Below are positions 1-5,615 of a DNA stretch of 5,615 bases, piece by piece (within the stretch, counting starts at the first letter, position 1; each line of letters starts with the position of its first letter). The translations under genes were made by a program, and so were the position numbers. The notes below the pieces were generated by a model. It worked only from the letters and a program-made list of their open reading frames with translations, made no database searches and was not told the origin of the DNA. Origin of the DNA: Chloroflexota bacterium (GTDB lineage: Bacteria > Chloroflexota > Limnocylindria > Limnocylindrales > CSP1-4); the NCBI GenBank assembly GCA_021785115.1, contig JAJYGO010000071.1, positions 1 to 5,615 of the forward strand. Reading direction: 5' to 3'.

Positions 1-451
1 CCTCGTGGCGCGCCTCGTCGAGTGAGAGTGCCGCAGGCGAGACCGCGGCCGCAATTGATGTTCTCGGGCGGCGCAGCAACGCCTTGACGCGCGCGACCAG
101 CTCGCGCGGGCTGAACGGCTTGACCAGGTAGTCGTCGGCGCCGACCGACAGTCCGACCACCCGGTCGATCTCCTCCCCGCGCGCGGTGAGCATCAGCACG
201 TAGGCGTCCGAGAAGATGCGCAGCTGCCGGCACACCTCGACCCCGTCGAGCCCGGGCAGCATGACGTCGAGGACGAGCACGTCGGGCGAGGACGTGCGCG
301 CCAGCTCGAGGCCCGCGGGTCCGTCCGGTGCGGAGAGCACCTCGAACCCCTCCCGCTCGAGGTACCCCCGGACCAGCTCCACGATGGGGGGCTCGTCGTC
401 CACGACGAGGACGAGCGGGGAGCGCGCCGATGCGGCCGGGTTCGTCTGCAT
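1..451 (-). CDS. Response regulator, OmpR/PhoB type, receiver domain (3' end cut by window)
   Basis: Reading leftwards from ATG at 451 gives 150 codons with no stop; the C-terminus lies outside the window. Residues 12-127 form a full CheY-like receiver domain. It begins LVLVVDDEPPIVELV (acidic pocket D18, D19) and has the phospho-acceptor D62 in VLDVMLPGLDG. It also has the switch threonine T89 in LMLTARGEE and the conserved lysine K111 in GADDYLVKPFSPREL. The run ARVKALLRR after that, then LSLDEARHE at the edge, is what normally leads into the first strand of an OmpR-type winged helix, so a DNA-binding output domain is expected. A sensor kinase would phosphorylate D62 and so alter DNA binding; none is visible, and a partner could lie beyond the left edge. 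The start is uncertain: there is no good Shine-Dalgarno before 451, and an in-frame GTG at 466 is an alternative. The family is certain; the regulated pathway is unknown. Confidence 0.95.
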   Translation of the reverse strand, partial: MQTNPAASARSPLVLVVDDEPPIVELVRGYLEREGFEVLSAPDGPAGLELARTSSPDVLVLDVMLPGLDGVEVCRQLRIFSDAYVLMLTARGEEIDRVVGLSVGADDYLVKPFSPRELVARVKALLRRPRTSIAAAVSPAALSLDEARHE

Positions 452-622
452 GCGGACATGGTCCACCAGCGCGCCAGATCTGGAAACCGCCCCTGTCCGG
501 AGGGTGGGAGTGCGAGTGAATCCGTTCGTCGCGGCCACGCTCCGCCAGCCCGGTCCGCGAACAGATTCGTCAACACAAGCGTGGGCCCAAATGTGTTCGC
601 GCCACTCCATTTCGTGCGGCGC

Positions 623-656
623 TCGCACATGGGCCTGGCACCGATCCCATGTGCGA
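623..656. repeat. Perfect 11-bp inverted repeat (stem-loop or operator candidate)
   Basis: The arm TCGCACATGGG (623-633) is exactly complementary to CCCATGTGCGA (646-656), with a 12-base spacer. There is no T-run on either strand after the stem, so it does not look like an intrinsic terminator. It lies about 170 bases upstream of the response-regulator start and outside the IS-like relic. A protein-binding site or a cruciform/RNA hairpin is possible. The remaining sequence from 452 to 689 holds no gene and no promoter that I can support. Confidence 0.55.
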
Positions 657-689
657 AAGACTGTTGCGCCTGCCGGGTCCCGGATCGGC

Positions 690-717
690 GGTTGCGTCCG
701 AGATCTGCTGGAAGTGT
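690..717 (-). repeat. Putative left terminal inverted repeat of the IS256-like relic
   Basis: Read on the minus strand from 717 to 690, it contains TTCCAGC (713-707) and GGACGC (699-694), spaced exactly as in the copy at 1049-1076. It lies some tens of bases beyond the likely end of the transposase remnant, where an IS256-family terminal repeat is expected. The inner bases between the two shared blocks have diverged. The outer end could be a few bases off. Confidence 0.45.
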
Positions 718-759
718 GCTTGACGGCGCAGGCTCCTCGGCTTCGATAGGTTAGACCAC

Positions 760-976
760 CCGCTCGTGTTCCGGGGATGGACCGAGCGGCGACGAGCGCG
801 GCGATGGCGGCCCGCTCGTCGCGCGTGAGCCCGAGGCCGCGGGCACCGGCGATGACGAGATCGAGGACCGCCCAGGCCGTCCCGAGACAGCTCGTCTCGC
901 CTGGGAAGCGGCCGATGACCTTCATCCGGCGCCGGACTTCCTCGAGCGAGCGCAGCCTCGATCTGGGTGCTCGGGG
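760..976 (-). pseudogene. IS256/mutator-family transposase, C-terminal remnant
   Basis: On the minus strand, codons from about 949 downward read SLEEVRRRMKVIGRFPGE followed by TSCLGTAWAVLDLVIAGARG. This matches the conserved C-terminal block of mutator-type (Transposase_mut) proteins, which usually reads like TN-x-x-E-x-x-x-E-V/I-R-R-R-T-K-V-I-G-x-F-P, then a helix with WAVL. The preceding STN..E element seems to survive only in a neighbouring frame: STQIE is readable at about 962-976, one base out of phase, so a frameshift near 955 is likely. The catalytic DDE part is absent, and a stop (977-979) lies directly upstream in this frame. The C-terminal limit is vague because this family's last 30-40 residues vary. 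It is a non-functional relic, too short to work. An alternative reading as a short live gene starting at ATG 925 is unlikely. Confidence 0.65.
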
Positions 977-1048
977 CTATCCTTCGATCCACGGCGTAGT
1001 CCCCCTGATGCGAACTTCCAGGTCCGCTTCGGAGCCTACGCCGTGTCT

Positions 1049-1076
1049 ACTTTTCCAGCGGACTCAGGACGCCAGC
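1049..1076 (+). repeat. Putative right terminal inverted repeat of the IS256-like relic
   Basis: Read on the plus strand it carries TTCCAGC (1053-1059) and GGACGC (1067-1072) at the same spacing as the opposite-facing copy at 690-717, with no gap needed to align them. It would be the transposase-upstream end of the relic. About 70 bases separate it from the stop at 977-979 that closes the transposase frame. Confidence 0.45.
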
Positions 1077-1270
1077 CCCCCGAGGACCTTCCTGCTGCCA
1101 TCAGGAGTGAGAGGAAGCGTGGGGAGGTCGCCGAAAAGGGTGCGAGTTTCGAGAAGGGGCTGCTAGCAAGCGCAGCTCCTTCGAGCTCGCGCGAGATTGC
1201 GTCTGACAGCCGATGCGCAAGCTAGAACGGATCTGCCATGCCTCACCGCGGGTCTGTTGCTCACGATCGC

Positions 1271-1317
1271 GCGGCCACATGAGCTCGGGTGCGCGTCCGC
1301 GCACGCATGTGGGCCGC
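1271..1317. repeat. Nested inverted repeats forming a long hairpin
   Basis: The outer arms are GCGGCCACATG (1271-1281) and CATGTGGGCCGC (1306-1317), complementary except for one bulged base. Inside them GTGCGCG (1289-1295) pairs perfectly with CGCGCAC (1298-1304) around a 2-base TC loop. Together they can fold into one 47-base structure with a 7-base internal bulge on the left side. No T-run follows on either strand, so a simple terminator is unlikely. Other readings are a REP-like palindrome, a structured leader RNA or a DNA-binding site. Confidence 0.5.
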
Positions 1318-1495
1318 TGTCAAACACCAGACGACCGCTCGATGAGGGCGCAGGCGGACCCGCAGCTGCTGCAAGCGGCCGGGTGCGATCTGCTCCCTGG
1401 GTGCCCCGAGCAGGGTCGGCTAATCGTTACGACTCGGTAAGTCAGGAATAAGTCGTGACGTGCACGATTTGCGAGGCTGGACAGGCGCGCGTCTA

Positions 1496-1510
1496 TCAAG
1501 ATCGTCTTGA
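1496..1510. promoter_or_regulatory. Short perfect palindrome upstream of the exported-protein gene (operator candidate)
   Basis: TCAAGA-TCG-TCTTGA is a perfect 6-bp dyad with a 3-base centre. It lies 64 bases before the GTG start and overlaps a TTGACG that resembles a -35 box. Its position would suit a repressor or activator site. A 6-bp dyad can arise by chance in about 1 kb, and no -10 box confirms the promoter, so this is only a candidate. Confidence 0.25.
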
Positions 1511-1561
1511 CGGACACGTACAGAATCCAGTCGGCCGGAGGCATCTCGTCGCGTCCCAAGA

Positions 1562-1568
1562 GGGAGGG
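1562..1568 (+). promoter_or_regulatory. Shine-Dalgarno sequence fixing the GTG start at 1575
   Basis: GGGAGGG lies 6 bases before GTG 1575. It is the best purine-rich ribosome site in the spacer. It decides between this start and an in-frame GTG at 1455, which lies just after an in-frame TAA (1449-1451) and has no such site. The chosen start also places a signal peptide right at the N-terminus. Confidence 0.8.
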
Positions 1569-1574
1569 ATCGAC

Positions 1575-4500
1575 GTGCGTCGCGCGGGCTTCGGGCTGGG
1601 GAGCTCCGCTCCAGGCGGCCAGCGGCGCGGCCACCCGTGGGCTGTCATCGTCGTGCTGTTCGCGATGCTGGGGACGGCCTCCTTGGGATTTGGCGCGCTG
1701 CGCCCCGCGTACGCGACGCAGCCGATGATGACACCGCTGCCGTCGCCAACCCCGACGCCCCCAGCCGGCGCGCAGCCGAATGCGGGCGGTATCCCCGTGT
1801 CGCTCAGCCCGTCGTCGGCGATCGCGGACGCGTGCTCGGGCGGTGCGCCAGGGCCCATCGTGTTCCCGGCCACGGCACACGTCCAGGCAGCGATCGTGTA
1901 TGAAGACGCCGGGTCGACTAGCGACTTCGGCGTCAGTCCCGGGCATGTCCTCGTGGCGCAGGCGACGACGAAGGTCGGGACGACGGTCGCCGTCGGCGAC
2001 TACCCCCTGGGCGCCTCCCTCGAGTTCTACATCTACACCCCGTACTTCGGGACGACCCGGACGTCGACGAGCCAGTACGCGCGGATCGTGTCGGAGTCTC
2101 CCGGCGAGTCCTTGATCTGCTTCGAGGACGGCGTCGACGGCGACTACAACGACCTCATCGTCCGTGTGTGGAACGCCAACTGCAACTCAGAGCAGCTCCA
2201 GGAGCTGGGGACGTCGTCGGACCAGATCCAGGTGGGATACGACCCGCGCTTCCTTGCGTCGCCGAGTGATCCGGACTACCTCGCCAAGGCGACGATCGCG
2301 GCGCAGGCGATCCAGACACGCGGCCTCTATACCATCGGCCAGTACCGCTCGCTGTTCAGCTCCTTCGGCGCTGGCTCGGATATCCCATCGCACGTCGAGA
2401 TACGGATGCAGTGCCATCCGCTTCTGTTGAACCTGTTCGAGACCAATCCCCCCGCGTTCACCGAGTCCGCGAACCTCGTGAAGTTCCGGGCGGGGGATGC
2501 GCTCGGACAGGGCTTGGCGGACTGGGTCAAGGCCGAATACGCAGCAGAGCAGACGCCGGGAGTGCCCCACCCCGGCATGGTGAGCCAGCAATGGGCGGAC
2601 ACCATCGACCACGAGTTGTTTCACACCGTCCAATACCAGCACCTTGGCAACTTCGCCTGGTTCCCGGACTTCTACATCAAGTACCAGCTGGAAGGGGAGC
2701 ACTCCCAGACCGAGAGCGGGGCCCAACTCGCGCAAGACCTTGTGGCGGACGTCGATGACGTCCACGAGACGGATCGGAGCGGTCTTCAGCTTCTCCCAGG
2801 GTCGTTCCTTTGGGCCGTGAATCAGTTCTTGGGCGGGACGAAGACGATCGATACTCCTCAGTACAGCAACGAGTCATACGTCGCGGCGGGGTTCTACGAC
2901 TACCTGGGCGAACGCTTCGGGACCGGCCCCGCCGACCACCAGGAACAGCGCGTCGCCGAGTTCGCGGGGGATCTGGTCGACGTTTCCGGTCTGGGCGGCG
3001 TGGCGCGCGCAATGGGAAAGCGCTCTTCGCTCGACGTCGTGGATGCCCTCCGCGATTTCCTCGTGGCCCTCTACGTGCGCAAGTCGCCGAACTGGTCTCA
3101 GCTGCCGCCGCGGCTACGCATCCTCGATGAGATCGTCCTGCACGACCAGCCCTTGCCTCCGCTACAGAACACGGGTCCGAACCCGGCCCTAAACTGGGGG
3201 GACGTTGCGACCACGCTAGGCGTTCAGGCGAATGACACGCCGGTGTCGGACACGCTCGACGCCGCGAGCGCGAAGCTGTACGAGGTCACGATTCCGGGCG
3301 GGACCCCTGAGGTCCGGGTCACAATCGTGGATGACTCCGGGCCGATCATCGCTGGTAGGGCGGGCATCCGGTACGGGACGCCGCTCCGGCTCGGCTTCGC
3401 GCCGGTGACTTCCCAGGGCGACGTGGTGATCGATCCGGCCTTCTTCAAGACTGGCCCGGTGGTGGGGCAATCGGCCTACACCGACATCCCCGTCGCTGGG
3501 ATGGCGAAGCTCGGGATTGCGGTCGTCGGGCTCAGTCGCGCCAACTTCACCATTCGGGTCACGCCGCGCCCCGGACCAGCCGGGATCACGCTATCGGCGG
3601 TCTCCCCGGTCACGCAGGCGCATCTCGACCAGGGCCTGGAGGTGCTCGCCCACCCCACGATGGCAGGCGTTCCCTCACGCGGACTGCCAAAGAGCGCCTA
3701 TACGGCGACGATCGATGGAACGACTGAGGCCGTGACAGGGGCCTTCGACGCCGGATCGACGCAGGTCCTGTTCGTCGCTCTGCCCCCATCGCTCGCGGTC
3801 GGCACGCATACGGTCGAGCTCACCTACGGCACCGCGTCGTCGGCCGCAAGCTTCGATGTCGTGGCCGGAGGAGGTGGCACGCTCGCTCAGCCATTGGGCA
3901 TCAGCGACACGGGCACCGTTCGTGGGACGCTGCTGACCTCGAGCGCAGGTTCGGCCGGTACGCCCCTCGACGTCAGCTACATCGTGACTCAGGGGTCGGG
4001 CGCAGTGACGGGCGCTGCGGTGACCGCCTCCGTCACCGACCCGCTGGGCACGGTGCGGGTCTTCCCGCTCGCCGATGAAGGCAGCGACGTCGACGCAGCC
4101 TCGAACGACGGCGACTATGGCGCCCACCTCTTCGGGACAAACGCACCCGGCACCTACACGATCCAGGTGACCGCGACCGGTACGGATGCTGGCGGCAGCC
4201 CGTTCCGCGTCAGCGACGGCGCCACGCTCAGCCTCGGGCCCATGATCGACGGCGACGGTGACGGCGTGGCCGACAGCGTCGAGCCTCAGTTCGGCCTGAA
4301 CCCCGCTGATCCCACGGATGGCGCGCGCGATCTCGACGGAGACGGGGTCGGCACCGCTGCCGAGCTCGCTGCGGGCACAGATCCGCTCAATCCGGACACG
4401 GACGGCGGCGGCGAATCCGACGGCAGTGAGCTGGCTGCAGGGCGCGATCCGCGCAATCCGTCCGATGACGTGCAGGTGCCCGATGCTGTCGTCGCGGCCC

Positions 4501-5615
4501 AGCCGGTCGACGGGCGCTCGGTTCAGGTGAGCGCGGCGGCCGGAGACGGCACCGTGTCCGTCCACGTGTATCGCGTCGGGGATGCCGGAACGGTTGATCT
4601 GGGCCTCCATCCCGGCGCGGGGGAGACGTTCACGGACGGGCCCCTGACGGCCGGTACGTATCAGTACTACGCGGTCACTGAGACGGCGAGCGGGGCGCGG
4701 GGGAGTCCCACCGCACCGGTGAGCGCGGTCGTCGCCGACGACGTCACGCCGCCCTTCGCCACGCTCGTCCTCGATGACGGCCGGGCGGTCACGAGCAACC
4801 CGCTCGTCAACGTATCGTTCGTCGCACCGAGCGAAACAGTGGCTAGCATGCGGCTCGCCGAGAGCGCCGCCGATCTCGAAGCCGCCCCGTGGGCGCCCTT
4901 CGCGGCGCAGACGATGTTCAATCTCGCCTCCAGCTCCGGCACCCACACGGTGCTCGCCCAGCTGCGTGATGCCGCCGGAAACGTCTCGACCACGCTGGTC
5001 GGGACGATCATCCTCGACCAGGTTCCACCCACATCGGCGGTCGGCAGCGTTCCCTCGACCGTGTATGCGACGGCGCTGTGGGTCCCCTGGACGGCGGCCG
5101 ACGACAACGGCCTCGCGGAGGTCCAGCTGTGGCAGCGCTACAAGGCGACGCCGACGAGCACTTGGAGCGCCTGGACGATGGTGACCATGTCGGAGACCTC
5201 GCCGACCTGGTTCACGCTTCAGAATGGGCAGGGCTACTACGAGCTGGCCAGCACCGCGATCGACCTGGCGGGCAACCAGGAGGCGTTGCCTGCGGTGGGC
5301 GACGTAGCCCTCCACTACGGGCCGGAGCGCGTGAACGACGATACGGGCACGGCGTGGCAGGGGAGCCCGGCCGTCACCGCAGGCCTCGACGGCAACGTCT
5401 ACGCCGTGTGGTCCGACGCCCGGAACTCCTCGTCGGTGTATGACCTCTACTTCGCGAGGCGGGATCCGGCGACCATGTCGTGGAGCGCCAACCAGCGGGT
5501 CGACGACTCCGCAGCCAGTGTGAGCCGCGGCTCGATCGCGGTCGACGCCAATGGGAACGCCTACGCGGTGTGGGTGGACTCGAGGCGCGGTGATCCCGAC
5601 ATCTGGTTCTCGAAG
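1575..5615 (+). CDS. Large exported multi-domain protein with a putative gluzincin zinc-metallopeptidase domain (3' end cut by window)
   Basis: The frame is open for 1347 codons from GTG 1575 to the window end; no stop is seen. Residues 1-47 are a Sec signal peptide (RR-containing N-region, hydrophobic 23-42, cleavage likely after AYA47), followed by a PSPTPTPP linker. Residues about 95-200 end in FEDGVDGDYNDLIVRV (183-198), a DUF4114-type signature. Residues about 205-520 look like a zinc peptidase: HELFH at 346-350 (H346 and H350 metal ligands, E347 catalytic base), possible third ligand E380 in TESGAQLAQD, then YVAAGFYDYLGERFG, typical of gluzincin-like proteins. Residues 530-890 are beta-rich; about 780-885 resemble a bacterial Ig-like module (DEGSDVDAASNDGDYG, 834-849). 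Residues 892-965 are thrombospondin-type-3 acidic repeats, probably calcium-binding. Residues 966-1249 are Fn3/Ig-like modules, and 1251 onward starts BNR-like propeller repeats. All four cysteines (87, 182, 203, 280) lie in the first quarter. Substrate and anchoring are unknown. Confidence 0.9.
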   Translation, partial: MRRAGFGLGSSAPGGQRRGHPWAVIVVLFAMLGTASLGFGALRPAYATQPMMTPLPSPTPTPPAGAQPNAGGIPVSLSPSSAIADACSGGAPGPIVFPATAHVQAAIVYEDAGSTSDFGVSPGHVLVAQATTKVGTTVAVGDYPLGASLEFYIYTPYFGTTRTSTSQYARIVSESPGESLICFEDGVDGDYNDLIVRVWNANCNSEQLQELGTSSDQIQVGYDPRFLASPSDPDYLAKATIAAQAIQTRGLYTIGQYRSLFSSFGAGSDIPSHVEIRMQCHPLLLNLFETNPPAFTESANLVKFRAGDALGQGLADWVKAEYAAEQTPGVPHPGMVSQQWADTIDHELFHTVQYQHLGNFAWFPDFYIKYQLEGEHSQTESGAQLAQDLVADVDDVHETDRSGLQLLPGSFLWAVNQFLGGTKTIDTPQYSNESYVAAGFYDYLGERFGTGPADHQEQRVAEFAGDLVDVSGLGGVARAMGKRSSLDVVDALRDFLVALYVRKSPNWSQLPPRLRILDEIVLHDQPLPPLQNTGPNPALNWGDVATTLGVQANDTPVSDTLDAASAKLYEVTIPGGTPEVRVTIVDDSGPIIAGRAGIRYGTPLRLGFAPVTSQGDVVIDPAFFKTGPVVGQSAYTDIPVAGMAKLGIAVVGLSRANFTIRVTPRPGPAGITLSAVSPVTQAHLDQGLEVLAHPTMAGVPSRGLPKSAYTATIDGTTEAVTGAFDAGSTQVLFVALPPSLAVGTHTVELTYGTASSAASFDVVAGGGGTLAQPLGISDTGTVRGTLLTSSAGSAGTPLDVSYIVTQGSGAVTGAAVTASVTDPLGTVRVFPLADEGSDVDAASNDGDYGAHLFGTNAPGTYTIQVTATGTDAGGSPFRVSDGATLSLGPMIDGDGDGVADSVEPQFGLNPADPTDGARDLDGDGVGTAAELAAGTDPLNPDTDGGGESDGSELAAGRDPRNPSDDVQVPDAVVAAQPVDGRSVQVSAAAGDGTVSVHVYRVGDAGTVDLGLHPGAGETFTDGPLTAGTYQYYAVTETASGARGSPTAPVSAVVADDVTPPFATLVLDDGRAVTSNPLVNVSFVAPSETVASMRLAESAADLEAAPWAPFAAQTMFNLASSSGTHTVLAQLRDAAGNVSTTLVGTIILDQVPPTSAVGSVPSTVYATALWVPWTAADDNGLAEVQLWQRYKATPTSTWSAWTMVTMSETSPTWFTLQNGQGYYELASTAIDLAGNQEALPAVGDVALHYGPERVNDDTGTAWQGSPAVTAGLDGNVYAVWSDARNSSSVYDLYFARRDPATMSWSANQRVDDSAASVSRGSIAVDANGNAYAVWVDSRRGDPDIWFSK

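Larger units (their letters stand above)
690..1076 (-). mobile_element. Degenerate IS256/mutator-type element, internally deleted (about 0.39 kb)
   Basis: This stretch carries the C-terminal end of a mutator-type transposase and is bounded by two imperfect inverted copies of one sequence. The left copy, read on the minus strand, and the right copy, read on the plus strand, share AC..TTCCAGC.GA....GGACGC.A (19 of 28 positions by hand alignment). The transposase remnant ends a short way inside the left copy, as expected for IS256-family elements, where the terminal repeat closely follows the transposase stop. Intact members are about 1.3 kb, so roughly 0.9 kb of coding sequence would be missing. 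I see no clear 8-9 bp target duplication outside the ends, which suggests an old or rearranged insertion. It cannot move by itself. The transposase match is firmer than the exact boundaries. Confidence 0.5.
1077..1574. other. Intergenic stretch without a recognisable gene
   Basis: About 500 bases separate the IS-like relic from the start codon of the large exported protein. Short open frames exist on both strands, but their translations are low-complexity (R, S, P, A-rich), have no recognisable motif and no convincing Shine-Dalgarno. I found no tRNA or rRNA and no riboswitch I could name. The stretch holds a nested hairpin at 1271-1317, a short palindrome at 1496-1510 and the ribosome binding site of the next gene. 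A promoter for that gene should be here, but no clear -35/-10 pair is visible; TTGACG at 1507-1512 lacks a matching -10 box. Confidence 0.6.

Noticed and set aside
545..573. TTGACG (573-568, minus strand) as a -35 box for the response regulator
   Set aside because: No -10-like hexamer at 16-18 bases; the spacer and following bases are GC-rich. It is also over 110 bases from the start codon.
193..630. Minus-strand open frame of 145 codons overlapping the response regulator
   Set aside because: It is the out-of-frame shadow of the receiver domain, R and S-rich with no motif.
1101..1304. Small minus-strand open frame in the intergenic region
   Set aside because: No Shine-Dalgarno, no recognisable motif, composition like random GC-rich translation. 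A real small gene cannot be fully excluded.
1319..1324. TTGACA on the minus strand as a promoter element
   Set aside because: No -10 box at proper spacing and no gene reading leftwards from it.
1197..1451. Small plus-strand open frames in the intergenic region
   Set aside because: Two overlapping frames with no family resemblance and no ribosome site. The region carries a hairpin instead.
1455..1574. In-frame upstream GTG at 1455 as the start of the large gene
   Set aside because: No Shine-Dalgarno before it. It would bury the signal peptide 40 residues inside the protein, whereas GTG 1575 has a strong site and puts the signal peptide at the N-terminus.
452..1574. CRISPR array, tRNA or rRNA in the spacer
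   Set aside because: No regularly spaced direct repeats, no cloverleaf or GTTC-type T-arm, and no rRNA-like conserved stretches were seen.
3675..5315. Long minus-strand open frame of 546 codons opposite the large exported-protein gene
   Set aside because: Its translation is R, G, A and V-rich with no recognisable domain, while the plus strand at the same place encodes clear TSP3, Fn3/Ig and propeller motifs. Long antisense frames are common opposite GC-rich genes.

Overview
The window is GC-rich DNA (roughly two thirds G+C by eye) with high-GC codon choice throughout. It looks like a chromosomal fragment of a high-GC bacterium. A Chloroflexota or Actinomycetota relative is plausible from the style of the transposase remnant and the large exported protein, but nothing here fixes the taxon.

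Layout. (1) Bases 1-451, minus strand: the start of an OmpR/PhoB-type response regulator. It has a complete receiver domain and is cut by the window edge just as the DNA-binding domain should begin. (2) Bases 452-1574: about 1.1 kb without an intact gene. In its middle (about 690-1076) is what I read as a small decayed IS256/mutator-type element. It holds only the C-terminal end of a transposase on the minus strand, bounded by an imperfect inverted repeat pair. Around it lie three other inverted repeats: 623-656, 1271-1317 and 1496-1510. (3) Bases 1575-5615, plus strand: one very long reading frame, 1347 codons with no stop, still open at the window end. It starts at a GTG behind a strong Shine-Dalgarno sequence.

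The long gene is the main content. It encodes an exported, multi-domain protein. In order it has a signal peptide, a proline/threonine linker, a DUF4114-like segment, a putative gluzincin zinc-metallopeptidase domain (HELFH, with a downstream ESGA glutamate), beta-rich modules, an acidic thrombospondin-type-3 calcium-binding stretch, Fn3/Ig-like modules, and the first repeats of what looks like a beta-propeller. This suggests a large extracellular or surface-associated protease or adhesin-like protein.

The two genes are transcribed divergently from the 1.1 kb spacer. Nothing seen links them functionally. Control of the secreted protein by the regulator is possible but would be inference only.
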